12,589 nucleotides of DNA from an uncultured Eubacteriales bacterium (GCA_900543475.1 UQRU01000056.1:1-12589), one strand, 5' to 3'; counted from the stretch's first letter, positions 1-7,594 are shown. Numbers and translations: made by a program. Notes: generated by a model not told the origin, from the letters alone.

Positions 1-125
1 GGGGGGGGTCGTGGCGGGGGGGGGGGGGGGGGGGGGGGGCCGCCCCCCCCCCCCCGCGCGGGGGGCCCGCCCCCCCCCGCGGGGGGGGGGGGCCCCCCCC
101 CCCGCCCCCCCCCCCCCCCCCGGGC
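1..125. other. Low-complexity G/C contig end, probable artefact
   Basis: The stretch is almost entirely long homopolymer runs of G and of C, with a single short mixed patch near the start. It has no codon structure and changes abruptly into ordinary sequence near position 125. Such runs at a contig end are typical of no-signal base calls or failed assembly rather than biology. I see no gene or signal here. Confidence 0.85.
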
Positions 126-138
126 CTACGGCCAGCCA

Positions 139-167
139 TTGTGTTTTCCACCATAGCGGCGTATAAT
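139..167 (+). promoter_or_regulatory. Candidate sigma-70/SigA promoter for the DUF1275 gene
   Basis: A perfect TATAAT (162-167) lies 17 bp downstream of TTGTGT (139-144), which matches the -35 consensus in its first three bases. A start of transcription around 174 would leave a leader of about 57 nt before the chosen ATG at 231. It would also exclude the upstream in-frame GTG at 141 as a start. The -10 element and spacing are good; the -35 is weak. Confidence 0.55.
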
Positions 168-230
168 AGCCAAGGACCCGGCCGTCGCTTGTATCAAAGC
201 AAATCCCATGGCCGCCTTGAAAGATCGCTT

Positions 231-962
231 ATGGAAACCATTCCCCTTTCCCCTATGAAATCCCCCACAGTCCTAGAATGTGAAAAGCCTTGGATCTACG
301 CCGTCCTTATGGGGGTGGCGGGATTTTATGGAGCTTTTACCTATTCCATCCGGGGCGGGGTATTCTGCAATGCCCAAACCGCCAACTTCGTCCTGTTCGC
401 CATGGCCCTGGGCAATGGCCAATGGAGCCATGCCCTGTATTATCTGATCCCCATGAGCGCCTATTTTTTGGGGGCGTTTCTTTCGGAATCCCTGGCCTCC
501 CATATCAAGCGGCTGCATTTCATCCGTTGGGATACCCTACTGGTGTTTTTAGAAATGTTGGCGGTGGTATTTTTGGGGCTGCTGCCGGAAAGCGCGCCCT
601 TTCAGATTTCCCAGATCACCATCAACTTCATCTGCTCCATGCAGTATAATACCTTCCGCCAGACCCAAAGCATCCCCATGGCCACCACCTTCTGTACCAA
701 TCATCTGCGCCAGACCGGCGTGGCCTTTTGTAAAGCCCTGCGCCACCGGGACAGGGTGCATCTGACGCGCATGGGCGCCCATCTGGGGATGCTGCTGGTA
801 TTTGTTGCCGGCGGGGTGGCAGCTACCATCCTGTGCCGCCTGATGCAAGGGCAGGCCATTTTCGTGCTGCTTTTGCCGCTGTCCATTTTGCTTGCCGTCC
901 TGCTCCATGCGGATCTAACCACGGAAAAGGACGCCTTGGCACAGATCCCCGCCGGCCACTAA
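231..962 (+). CDS. DUF1275 (YoaK-like) integral membrane protein
   Basis: The product is a 243-residue polytopic membrane protein of the DUF1275 family (E. coli YoaK type), whose biochemical role is not established. The family signature is clear: a first helix leading into GFYGAFTYSIRGGVF (31-45), then NAQTANFVLFAMALG (47-61) and a second helix near 66-84. The motif NTFRQ (140-144) and further hydrophobic segments follow (about 104-119, 183-201, 209-227). The usual glycine of the AQTGN motif is alanine here (AQTAN). The ATG at 231 was chosen because it follows a good -10 box at the right distance and gives a family-typical length. Its ribosome binding site is weak, and a second in-frame ATG lies at 255. 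The gene stands alone and converges on the ABC operon. Confidence 0.85.
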   Translation: METIPLSPMKSPTVLECEKPWIYAVLMGVAGFYGAFTYSIRGGVFCNAQTANFVLFAMALGNGQWSHALYYLIPMSAYFLGAFLSESLASHIKRLHFIRWDTLLVFLEMLAVVFLGLLPESAPFQISQITINFICSMQYNTFRQTQSIPMATTFCTNHLRQTGVAFCKALRHRDRVHLTRMGAHLGMLLVFVAGGVAATILCRLMQGQAIFVLLLPLSILLAVLLHADLTTEKDALAQIPAGH

Positions 963-983
963 GGAGCGGGCTCAAAACCGACG

Positions 984-1014
984 ACGGCCATGGAGCATAT
1001 CCATGGCCGTTTTG
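984..1014 (+). terminator. Rho-independent terminator between convergent genes
   Basis: A perfect 10-bp stem, ACGGCCATGG (984-993) with CCATGGCCGT (1001-1010), encloses a 7-nt loop and runs into TTTG then CTT on the plus strand. On the minus strand the hairpin is followed, after a few bases, by TTTT (977-974), although the ynjD stop codon lies on the far side. It probably ends DUF1275 transcription and may serve both strands of the 64-bp convergent gap. Confidence 0.75.
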
Positions 1015-1026
1015 CTTGGCAGGGGG

Positions 1027-1770
1027 TTATGGTTTTAGCAGGGCCTGCTGGGCTTGCAGATCCTGCCGCCAGGGCTGTAGATAGCCGGCGGCCGCCTGGC
1101 TTTCAAGCAAGTCTGCGGGGGTGTGGCAGCATAGGATCTTCCCGCCTTCCAGCAAGGCGATCCGGTCCGAAAGCAGCATGGCCTCCCCCACATCGTGGGT
1201 CACCAGCAGGGTGGTGAGTTCCAATTCCTTATGCAGCCGGCCCACCAGCTCCCGCATGGCCCGGCGCAATCCCATATCCAGGCTGGAAAAGGGCTCGTCC
1301 AGGAGGAGGAGCTTCGGCTTTACCACCAGGGCCCGGGCCAAGGCTACCCGCTGCTGCTGGCCGCCGGAGAGCTGATCGATCCGGCGTTTGCCCAGGCCCG
1401 TGAGCTCCACCGCCGCCAGCATATCGTTGGCCTGGCGGCGGCGGGCTTCCTTGGCCACGCCCTGCATCCTTAGGCCAAAGGCCACGTTATCCTCCACGGA
1501 CAGGTGGGGGAATAGGCGCATATCCTGGAACAGCACCGACAGCCCCCGTTTTTCCGGGGGCAGGCGGGAGGCGTCCTGGCCCTGTAGCAGCACCCGGCCC
1601 CCGGATAAGGGATGCAGGCCGGCGATGGCCTTGATGAGGGTGGTCTTGCCGCAGCCGGAATGGCCTAGTAACGATACCAGTTCCCCCTTTTCCACCGCCA
1701 GGGCGATGTGGGAGAGGACAGGCTGCTTATCGTATTCCAGGGTAAGCGCGTCCAATTCCAATATGGTCAT
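1027..1770 (-). CDS. ynjD: ABC transporter ATP-binding protein, YnjD-like
   Basis: This is the cytoplasmic ATPase of an importer of unknown substrate, 247 residues. All catalytic motifs are intact: Walker A GHSGCGKTT (36-44), Q-loop FQDMRLFPH (Q82), signature LSGGQQQR (134-141), Walker B LLLLDEP (154-160, catalytic E159) and H-loop H192 in VTHD. It belongs to the spermidine/thiamine/iron-type importer ATPase branch but lacks the long C-terminal TOBE region, as E. coli YnjD also does. The start overlaps the stop of the preceding permease in an ATGA (1767-1770) and has AAAGGAG just upstream. It is the last gene of the operon. The YnjD name rests on the YnjB-like and YnjF-like neighbours; from sequence alone it could be another member of the branch. 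Confidence 0.9.
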   Translation of the reverse strand: MTILELDALTLEYDKQPVLSHIALAVEKGELVSLLGHSGCGKTTLIKAIAGLHPLSGGRVLLQGQDASRLPPEKRGLSVLFQDMRLFPHLSVEDNVAFGLRMQGVAKEARRRQANDMLAAVELTGLGKRRIDQLSGGQQQRVALARALVVKPKLLLLDEPFSSLDMGLRRAMRELVGRLHKELELTTLLVTHDVGEAMLLSDRIALLEGGKILCCHTPADLLESQAAAGYLQPWRQDLQAQQALLKP

Positions 1771-2558
1771 AGGGCTCCTTTCCCCATGGAGACCGGCTCC
1801 CGGTAATGTTTTTGCAGAATGCGGCTAAACAGGCAGTATACCCCAGCGCAAATGGCGATAAAGGCCAGGGAATAGGCGGCGGAAAGCTGCCGGTCGCCCC
1901 CCTGGATATAGGGCACCACCAGCATGGCGAAGGTGCGTACCCGGCCGCCTCCCAGCATGAGGGTGAGGAAATACTGGCCAAAGGATATGACGAACCCCAG
2001 GCCCGTGACCGCGGCCAAGGCGGGAAGAAGCTGGGGCAGGGTAATATGCCACAGGGCGGCGGGGCCCGAAGCCCCCAGGGTACGGGCCTGTTCCTCCAGG
2101 CCCTTGCCCATTTGGCCCAATACGTCCGTCAGGGTCCACACCCCATAGGGCAGGATCACGATCACATGGCCCAGCAAAACCGCCAGCACCGTATCCCCCA
2201 GGCCCGCCCGGGTGAAGAAGGCCTGAAGCCCCACGAAGTAGGCGGTGCTGGGCAGCAGCACCGGGGCCAATAGCAGGGCCCGCACCACCCGTTTCCCCCG
2301 GAAGGAATGCCAGGCAAGGGCCATGGCTCCGGGGGCGGCCACCAGGGTGGCTACAAGGGCGCTGAGCAGGGAATAACCGATGCTGCTGGTCAGCACCAGA
2401 AGGGCATTCCCTCGAAACACGCTGACCAAGGCATCCAAGGTGAGCTGGGAGGGAAGGAGATCCGGCCAGGGCCAGCGGGAAAACAGGGCATAGAGGGCCA
2501 GCATGGCAATGGGCAGCAGCACAGCCAGTCCGGCCAAATAAAACAGCGTCCGTTTCAT
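1767..2558 (-). CDS. ABC transporter permease, C-terminal-half YnjC type
   Basis: An inner-membrane permease of 263 residues with about six hydrophobic segments, beginning with an N-terminal helix at 5-26. The EAA loop that docks the ATPase is recognisable at EEQARTLGASGPAALWHITLP (155-175). It corresponds to the second half of the fused, roughly 510-residue YnjC of E. coli; here the two halves are separate genes, the commoner arrangement for binding-protein-dependent importers. The start overlaps the upstream permease stop in an ATGA (2555-2558) and no strong ribosome binding site is visible, so it probably depends on translational coupling. It would pair with the preceding permease as a heterodimer. 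Confidence 0.88.
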   Translation of the reverse strand: MKRTLFYLAGLAVLLPIAMLALYALFSRWPWPDLLPSQLTLDALVSVFRGNALLVLTSSIGYSLLSALVATLVAAPGAMALAWHSFRGKRVVRALLLAPVLLPSTAYFVGLQAFFTRAGLGDTVLAVLLGHVIVILPYGVWTLTDVLGQMGKGLEEQARTLGASGPAALWHITLPQLLPALAAVTGLGFVISFGQYFLTLMLGGGRVRTFAMLVVPYIQGGDRQLSAAYSLAFIAICAGVYCLFSRILQKHYREPVSMGKGAL

Positions 2559-3415
2559 GGCCGCACCGCCTGGTTATCCCGGTTCAATTTCTTAAAGGCC
2601 GCCAGATACAGGGCGATGAACCCGGCGCCAAAGGCCAGCATCAGCCCATTATAGACCATGGCGTAGGGCCGGTGGCTCAGGTCCGGGGACAAAAACTCCA
2701 TATAGGCCTGTACGGGGAAGGCCCTGGGCAGGGTGGCCCCCAGCAGGAAAGGCAGCTCATAGGCCCCGAAGGCATAGGCAAAGATGATGATAAAGGCCGT
2801 GGAGATGGCGGGCATGCTCAGGGGCAACGTCACCGTAAAGAAGGCCCGCACCGGCCCCGCCCCCAGGGTACGGGCGGCCTGGGCGCCGCTTCCCCATACC
2901 CGGCGCATCAGCAGGATCACCACGCTCATCACATAGGGGATCTGCTTGCAGGTATAGGTCAGGATCACCCCGATCCCCCAGGGGTCCTGGATGAGCAGGG
3001 GAAAGGCGTCCGGGGCCTGGACCAGGCCCATCAGGGCGGCCAACCGGGAAAAGAGCCCGGTTTGGGACAGGAGGGCCATCCCCAGGAAAGCGGCCACCGT
3101 ATGGGGGATGGTGATGGGCAGGCGCAGCAGCAGGGAATCCGGCCGTTTGCAGGCCACCAGCAGGGCGCTCAAGGCCACGCCCCCAGCGGTGGATAACAGG
3201 GCGGAGTTAAAGGCCAGATATAGGCTATAGAGCACCGAGCCATGAAGGGCTGGGTCTTGGAGCACCGTCCGGTAATAATCCAAGGTAAAGGACGTAAGGC
3301 CCGCCGGGGGGAAATATCCTAGGCTTTGCAGCAGCCCGTCCCCCAGGCTGGCCAATAGCAGCCCCACCAGCAGCAGCATGGGCAGCAGCATCAGGTATGG
3401 GGTAACGCGCCTCAT
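2555..3415 (-). CDS. ABC transporter permease, N-terminal-half YnjC type
   Basis: A 286-residue inner-membrane permease. It has an N-terminal helix (about 6-26), an extracytoplasmic stretch (about 30-58), then five further hydrophobic segments. The EAA loop is at QAARTLGAGPVRAFFTVTLP (179-198). The reading frame is open far upstream to 3661, but the ATG at 3415 is preferred: it forms an ATGA overlap with the end of the binding-protein gene, is preceded by GGAGGAAG at a slightly long spacing, and gives a standard permease N terminus. It equals the N-terminal half of E. coli YnjC. Confidence 0.88.
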   Translation of the reverse strand: MRRVTPYLMLLPMLLLVGLLLASLGDGLLQSLGYFPPAGLTSFTLDYYRTVLQDPALHGSVLYSLYLAFNSALLSTAGGVALSALLVACKRPDSLLLRLPITIPHTVAAFLGMALLSQTGLFSRLAALMGLVQAPDAFPLLIQDPWGIGVILTYTCKQIPYVMSVVILLMRRVWGSGAQAARTLGAGPVRAFFTVTLPLSMPAISTAFIIIFAYAFGAYELPFLLGATLPRAFPVQAYMEFLSPDLSHRPYAMVYNGLMLAFGAGFIALYLAAFKKLNRDNQAVRP

Positions 3416-4653
3416 TTCCCCGGCACTTCCTCCAGCCAGATCTCCTCGATCACCGGCACAAGATAGGCGGGCAGTTCCGGCAGCCGGCGGCTTAGAAGGG
3501 TCTCCTGGTCCACAGACCCTGCCCCGGTTTCGATCTTGGCGAATTCCGCCTTCTGTTCCTCTGTGAGCCGGTCCATATCCAACACCGGCAGGGCCCCCCA
3601 CACGGTGGGGTCCATCTTGCTGGCCTGCATGGGGATGGACAGGATGGCGTCCGCCAGGCACAGGGCGCCGGGCACGTTGGTGGAATTGTAGGCGACGGCC
3701 ACATAGTTGGTGTTGCCGATGGTGCCGTTTTCAAAGATGAAAGCCCTACAGGTATCCGGATACTGGCCGCTGGCGATGAGGGAGGAGACATGGTAGGGGT
3801 CGTAGCTCATGGAGAGCAACAATTGCCCGTCCATAAACATGGCGTCCGCCTGGGCGTCCGTGGCGGGGAAGGTCTTGCCCTGCTCCCACAGGTAGGGGTT
3901 CAGGGAACGCAGATAATCCATGGCCGGGGCGATAACCTCCCGGACCGCTTCCTTAGTGCTATCCGCCGGCAGGGCCGCCACAGCCTCATAGCCGCAGATC
4001 TCATAGATGATGTTCCTTACAAAGGCGCTGCCCGTAAAGCCCGGCGGCGCCTCATAGGTGAATTTTCCCGGGTTCTCCTGGCAAAAGGTCAGCAGTTCTT
4101 CCGCGGAAGCCGGCGGCTCCGCCACCGTGGCCGTATCGTAGATCAGCACCAGCTGGGCCTTGGCATAGGGGGCCTCGTATCCCTCGATGGCCGTCCCAAA
4201 GTCCACGGTCGCTTCCTCCCCTTCCCCGTCCACATAAGCGGTATAGTTGGGCAGGTATTGGCAGAAGGGCCCAAAAAGCAGGCCGTTTTCCTTGGCGGTG
4301 GCGAAGTTTTCCCCGTTGATCCAGATCAGGTCGATGCTGCCCTGATCGTTTTCCGCCGCCTTGTCCCCGGCCAGCTTGTTCAGGATCATGTCGATATCCA
4401 TGGGCACCCGTTCCACGGTTATATCATAGGTCGCCTTACAGTATGGCGCCAGGGTATCGTCGATCCAGTTGTTCACCAGCTCGTTGCCACCCCAGCCGTA
4501 AAAGGTCACATTGGTGCCCCGGGCCGCCTCCAACACCGCCTCCCAGTCTGCATAATCCACGGCTGCCTCCTCTTTGGCGCCGCAGCCCAGCAGCCCTGCG
4601 CATAGCGTCAGGCATAGGCCTATGCACAGGGCTTTTTTTATCCAACGTTTCAT
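3412..4653 (-). CDS. ynjB: ABC transporter substrate-binding lipoprotein, YnjB-like
   Basis: The solute receptor of the importer, 413 residues, predicted to be lipid-anchored outside the membrane. The N terminus is basic (MKRWIKK), then hydrophobic, then the lipobox LLGC with Cys24 as the modified residue. The mature protein opens with NVTFYGWGG and carries GSIDLIWINGENFA about 60 residues later, strong hallmarks of the uncharacterised YnjB family (COG4134 type); I recall closely similar segments in the E. coli protein. Family substrates are unknown. The ATG at 4653 overlaps the upstream stop in an ATGA and has AGGAGG seven bases before it, the best ribosome binding site in the operon. That fits the need for excess binding protein. 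Confidence 0.9.
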   Translation of the reverse strand: MKRWIKKALCIGLCLTLCAGLLGCGAKEEAAVDYADWEAVLEAARGTNVTFYGWGGNELVNNWIDDTLAPYCKATYDITVERVPMDIDMILNKLAGDKAAENDQGSIDLIWINGENFATAKENGLLFGPFCQYLPNYTAYVDGEGEEATVDFGTAIEGYEAPYAKAQLVLIYDTATVAEPPASAEELLTFCQENPGKFTYEAPPGFTGSAFVRNIIYEICGYEAVAALPADSTKEAVREVIAPAMDYLRSLNPYLWEQGKTFPATDAQADAMFMDGQLLLSMSYDPYHVSSLIASGQYPDTCRAFIFENGTIGNTNYVAVAYNSTNVPGALCLADAILSIPMQASKMDPTVWGALPVLDMDRLTEEQKAEFAKIETGAGSVDQETLLSRRLPELPAYLVPVIEEIWLEEVPGK

Positions 4654-5261
4654 TTTGCTTCCTCCTGCTCGTTGATTTCCTTTGCCATCCGCCGGGCTTC
4701 CCAAAGCCGTTGCAGGATGGTGATGCCGATCAGCCCGCAATAAATCCAGGTTAGGGCCTCCAAGGCCGTTGGGAACGCCATCATGGCGGTAAAGGCCACA
4801 AACCCTTCCGTGCGCTCCATGAGCCCCGCCTGGTAATAAAAGCTCTTTTTTCCCCGGGGCTTTGCCAGCATCCCGGAGGTCAAAAACACCGTCATGGATA
4901 ACAGGATGGCGCTTACCAGCCCCAGCAGGGCCAGCAGGCAATCCGGCCGCCGCAGGGCCAAGGCCCATACCACGCCCAATTCTACCACCCGGTCGCTGAC
5001 GATATCCAGTTGTGCGCCCAGCATACTGCTTTTCCCGGACCGGCGGGCCATTTCCCCATCCACCGCGTCCAGCAGCCCGGACAGCCAAAGGGCGGCCGCC
5101 GCCCACCAGGCCAGCCCGGCGTACAGCAATGCGCCGCTGCCCAACCCCAATACAAAGGCTAGGGCCGTCACCTGGTTGGGGGACAGCCCCAGCTTCAGCA
5201 ACCCTCCAGCCAGGCCGGCAAACAGCCCGTTGATATATTTGCGTCCATGGGTATCCAGCAT
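4650..5261 (-). CDS. ynjF: CDP-alcohol phosphatidyltransferase family protein, YnjF-like
   Basis: A membrane enzyme of 203 residues that by family would swap CMP on a CDP-alcohol (usually CDP-diacylglycerol) for a hydroxyl-bearing head group. The complete metal-binding motif D-x2-D-G-x2-A-R-x8-G-x3-D-x3-D is present: D65, D68, G69, A72, R73, G82, D86 and D90. The fourth aspartate is the usual catalytic base. Several transmembrane segments surround it. Length agrees with E. coli YnjF (about 206 residues). The actual alcohol is unknown. The start ATG is one base after the stop of the CCG-protein gene (TGATATG), with GGAAAGG upstream. Its place directly before the importer genes links a lipid head-group reaction to uptake of a small molecule. 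Confidence 0.88.
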   Translation of the reverse strand: MLDTHGRKYINGLFAGLAGGLLKLGLSPNQVTALAFVLGLGSGALLYAGLAWWAAAALWLSGLLDAVDGEMARRSGKSSMLGAQLDIVSDRVVELGVVWALALRRPDCLLALLGLVSAILLSMTVFLTSGMLAKPRGKKSFYYQAGLMERTEGFVAFTAMMAFPTALEALTWIYCGLIGITILQRLWEARRMAKEINEQEEAK

Positions 5262-5262
5262 A

Positions 5263-6039
5263 TCAAGCCTTTCCTTTCCGGGTAAAGGCCCATCGGTTGC
5301 CCCAGCCCCGGCTTTGGCTTTGGCCGAAGAGCAGCTCCAGCACATGGATGGTCCTTCGGCCCTCTCCCCGGAAGGCGTCCAGGCAGCCTTCGCAGTAGCT
5401 GACGATAGGCAGCCCCGCCGGGAGATCCCCCAGCCGGGCCTGGCGCATGGCCCGGCTCTTGTCCGGGTCCAGGGCCCGCATCATATGGAAATTCCCGCAG
5501 CAGCGGGTATTTTCCCCCCAGCGGGCCGCCTCCGTAAGCGTCACATCCGCCAGGGCCAGCAGCCGCCGCACCGCCTGTTGGCATATGGCGTCCTTACGCA
5601 TAGGGCAGGGGTCGTGGAGGGTCGCCGGCCCCCCCGGCCCCTGGATGTCCTCGGGTCCCACATGTTCCGCCAGGACGGGCCAGATGGGCAGCACCTGGTA
5701 TTCCCCCAGCCCTTCCAGCTCCTTCGTGCAGTTGGGGCAGGCGGTATAGATCCGCTTCACCCCCTGCTTTTCCAGCAGCCGCCGCAGTTTTTCCTGCCGG
5801 GCTTGGTGGGCCCCAGGGAACAGGTAACGGCTGGGCTGGCCGCAGCAGCAGCTGCTCAAGCCGATCCCCGGTTCCGCCCGCTCCAGGCATTGCCGGGTGC
5901 GCTCCAAAATGGCCGGGGCCAGCCCCATCAGGGCGCAGCCTGGCCAGAACACCGCTTCCCCCCGGGAGACCCGCATCATGGGCTTGCTGAAGGATAGGGC
6001 CTGATGCAGCCCCATGCCCAGGTTTCCGCTTTTATTCAT
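5263..6039 (-). CDS. Double CCG-domain (HdrB-like) cysteine-rich Fe-S oxidoreductase
   Basis: A 258-residue soluble protein with two CCG (cysteine-rich) domains, the fold found in heterodisulfide reductase subunit B, GlpC and LutA. The first set is C35, C65-C66-G67 and C101-x2-C104. The second is C145, C180-C181-G182 and C216-x2-C219. In HdrB such sets hold non-cubane Fe-S clusters that act on disulfides, so a thiol/disulfide or electron-transfer role is plausible. There is no ferredoxin CxxCxxC domain and no membrane segment. In the E. coli locus the comparable slot holds the ferredoxin-like YdjY, so this is either a replacement or a different partner. Its ATG lies inside the last codons of the upstream gene (8-base overlap) with GGAAG before it. 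Confidence 0.85.
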   Translation of the reverse strand: MNKSGNLGMGLHQALSFSKPMMRVSRGEAVFWPGCALMGLAPAILERTRQCLERAEPGIGLSSCCCGQPSRYLFPGAHQARQEKLRRLLEKQGVKRIYTACPNCTKELEGLGEYQVLPIWPVLAEHVGPEDIQGPGGPATLHDPCPMRKDAICQQAVRRLLALADVTLTEAARWGENTRCCGNFHMMRALDPDKSRAMRQARLGDLPAGLPIVSYCEGCLDAFRGEGRRTIHVLELLFGQSQSRGWGNRWAFTRKGKA

Positions 6040-6775
6040 GGGCTTCCGGCTGGGCGGCTTCCATGGCCTGCTTTTTCTTTTCCTGGCGCTCCATATAGAT
6101 CCGCCGCACGATCATCACCAGAATGCCCAAGGAGAAAATGCACAGCAGGGCGGTGACGAAATACTTGACCCCGCCGGTGAGCATCCCGCCCACGTAGGAA
6201 TAGATGATGGTGGCGGGCAGCTGGCCCACCCCGGTGGCGATGAAGAAGGGCCAGAACTTGATGGGGGTCAGGCCGGCAAAGTAGCTGATGGCGTCAAAGG
6301 ATACAAAGGGCAGCAGCCGGCACACCAGGATGGTGCGGCTGCCGTACTTTTCAAAGTAGCCCTCCACGCTGGCCAAAGCCCCTTTGCCCGCGTATTTTTC
6401 CACCGTATCCCGGCCCAGGGCCCGGGCCAGGTAGAAGCACAGGGCCGCCCCGGCCATGGAGCTGGTCCAGGATAGGATCGCCCCCTGCCACCAGCCGAAA
6501 ATGGCCGCGTTGGCGAAGGTGATCAGAAAGGCAGGCAGGGGGGCAAGCACCGACTGGAACACCATGAGGGCGAAGGAAAACGCCATGGCATAGGCCCCAT
6601 AGGAGCGGATGAAGGCCACCACCGTATCCACGTTGGCGGAGCCCAGCACCGAGGCTACCTGGTTCACATAGGCGTTTACCGAGGGCACCAGGAAATACAC
6701 CAGGCACAGGATCGCCAGCACGGCCAGAATATAGAGCTTGGTCAGGGTTTTCTTTTTATTTGTTTTTTGTTCCAT
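6032..6775 (-). CDS. ydjX: TVP38/TMEM64 (VTT-domain) family membrane protein, YdjX-like
   Basis: A 247-residue polytopic membrane protein of the TVP38/TMEM64 family, the VTT superfamily that also holds DedA and eukaryotic TMEM41B/VMP1. Visible hallmarks are an N-terminal helix (11-30), the re-entrant-type segment FANAAIFGWWQGAILSW (87-103), GAALCFYLAR (109-118), the conserved RLLPFVSFD (153-161) and AGLTPIKFWPFFIATGVGQLP (167-187). The tail is strongly charged. Some VTT relatives move lipids across membranes; for this branch that is inference. The ATG at 6775 is the first Met of a sensible N terminus. It overlaps the upstream gene by 20 bases, and the AGAAAGGA motif is rather far upstream, so coupling to the previous gene is likely. 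The ydjX/ydjZ assignment of the two paralogues could be reversed. Confidence 0.82.
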   Translation of the reverse strand: MEQKTNKKKTLTKLYILAVLAILCLVYFLVPSVNAYVNQVASVLGSANVDTVVAFIRSYGAYAMAFSFALMVFQSVLAPLPAFLITFANAAIFGWWQGAILSWTSSMAGAALCFYLARALGRDTVEKYAGKGALASVEGYFEKYGSRTILVCRLLPFVSFDAISYFAGLTPIKFWPFFIATGVGQLPATIIYSYVGGMLTGGVKYFVTALLCIFSLGILVMIVRRIYMERQEKKKQAMEAAQPEAHE

Positions 6776-7511
6776 GGGACGCGTCCATTCCTTTCTGCTT
6801 ATCCATTTTCCCCGTTTCCGGGAACAGCCTCCTGCCCAACAGGGCCGTGAGGATGCACAAAGCCCCCAACAGCCCCAGGGCGATCCAAAACGCCGGGGAG
6901 GCTGTTTGCTGGGCCTTATCGCCGATGTTGATAAATACGAAGGTGCCCGGGATGATCCCCAAGCCCGACGCCAGCATGTAGGCGCCAAAGGAGATATCCG
7001 TCAGGCCGAAGGCATAGTTGATCAGGTTGTAGGGCACCGCCGGGATCAGCCGCAGCAGGATCAGCAGCAAAAACCCCTGGGGCCCTCCGGCATTGGCCAG
7101 CCGGGCCTGCCATTTTGGCGGGAGCCGCTTCTGCACATAGGCGCTGATCCGTTTCCGGCCCATATAGCGGGACAGCAGGAACATCAGGGCGCAATTCACC
7201 AGGGCCCCGATAAAGGTATATACGCTGCCCCACAGCAGCCCAAAGGCCAGCCCGCCCCCCAGGGCCAACACCGCCACCGGGAAGAAGGCCGCCGGCAATA
7301 CCGCAAAAAGGCCCATGTATACCAATGGACCCCACACACCCTGCCGGGAGACGAACAGCTGTATATCCTCTCCGCTTACTTTTGAAAAAAATATACAGTT
7401 TATTAATATAAACCCTAGTAACAGGGCGATTCCTATGCCTTTTTCAATCCTTTGTTTCAAACGGCATCCCCACCCATTATCCATGGTCTCAAACCAGTAT
7501 AAAGAACCCAT
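6756..7511 (-). CDS. TVP38/TMEM64 (VTT-domain) family membrane protein, YdjZ-like
   Basis: A second, clearly different TVP38 paralogue of 251 residues and the first gene of the operon. Visible features are an N-terminal helix (25-43), FPVAVLALGGGLAFGLLWGSVYTFIG (77-102), a following SRYMGRK (114-120), RLIPAVPYNLINYAFGLTDISF (154-175) and SGLGIIPGTFVFINIG (182-197). The conserved Arg-x-x-Pro of the family (R154, P157) is present. The ATG at 7511 has AAGGGG close upstream; an alternative start at Met10 (7484) lacks any ribosome binding site. The pairing of two TVP38 genes next to YnjBCDF homologues repeats the E. coli ydjX-ydjZ arrangement. Confidence 0.82.
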   Translation of the reverse strand: MGSLYWFETMDNGWGCRLKQRIEKGIGIALLLGFILINCIFFSKVSGEDIQLFVSRQGVWGPLVYMGLFAVLPAAFFPVAVLALGGGLAFGLLWGSVYTFIGALVNCALMFLLSRYMGRKRISAYVQKRLPPKWQARLANAGGPQGFLLLILLRLIPAVPYNLINYAFGLTDISFGAYMLASGLGIIPGTFVFINIGDKAQQTASPAFWIALGLLGALCILTALLGRRLFPETGKMDKQKGMDASHGTKNK

Positions 7512-7518
7512 CTACCCC

Positions 7519-7594
7519 TTGTCAATAAGGCATATATTGATTTATATATTGCAAAATATGTTCGATATTTGATTATTCTATATCACATTGACAA
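7519..7594. repeat. Inverted repeat TTGTCAAT / ATTGACAA spanning the divergent region
   Basis: TTGTCAAT at 7519-7526 and its exact complement ATTGACAA at 7587-7594 are 68 bp apart. The left copy abuts the ribosome binding site of the minus-strand operon; the right copy lies just before the ynjE promoter. This is a plausible pair of operator half-sites for one regulator controlling both directions. The match is exact but only eight bases long in AT-rich DNA, so chance is possible. Confidence 0.4.

Noticed and set aside
1..125. G-quadruplex, telomere-like or genuine repeat at the contig ends
   Set aside because: The runs are irregular homopolymers with no repeat unit, present only at both extreme ends, which fits sequencing or assembly artefact.
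3416..3661. N-terminal extension of the first permease in the open frame up to 3661
   Set aside because: The extra 82 residues are hydrophilic, Gly/Pro/Arg-rich and antisense-like, and they overlap the coding end of the binding-protein gene. The ATG at 3415 has the ATGA overlap and a permease-like N terminus.
3790..4605. Open frame of 271 codons on the plus strand across the binding-protein gene
   Set aside because: It lies wholly opposite the YnjB-like gene, whose family motifs, lipobox and ribosome binding site are all clear. The product looks like antisense translation.
4894..5997. Open frame of 367 codons on the plus strand opposite the YnjF-like and CCG genes
   Set aside because: Its product is Pro/Arg/Ala-rich without motifs, while the opposite strand encodes two proteins with complete catalytic or metal-binding motifs.
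7537..7585. FNR- or CRP-like boxes in the AT-rich divergent region (TTGAT, TGAT-N8-ATCA)
   Set aside because: Half-site spacing does not match either consensus, and AT-rich sequence gives many partial matches by chance.
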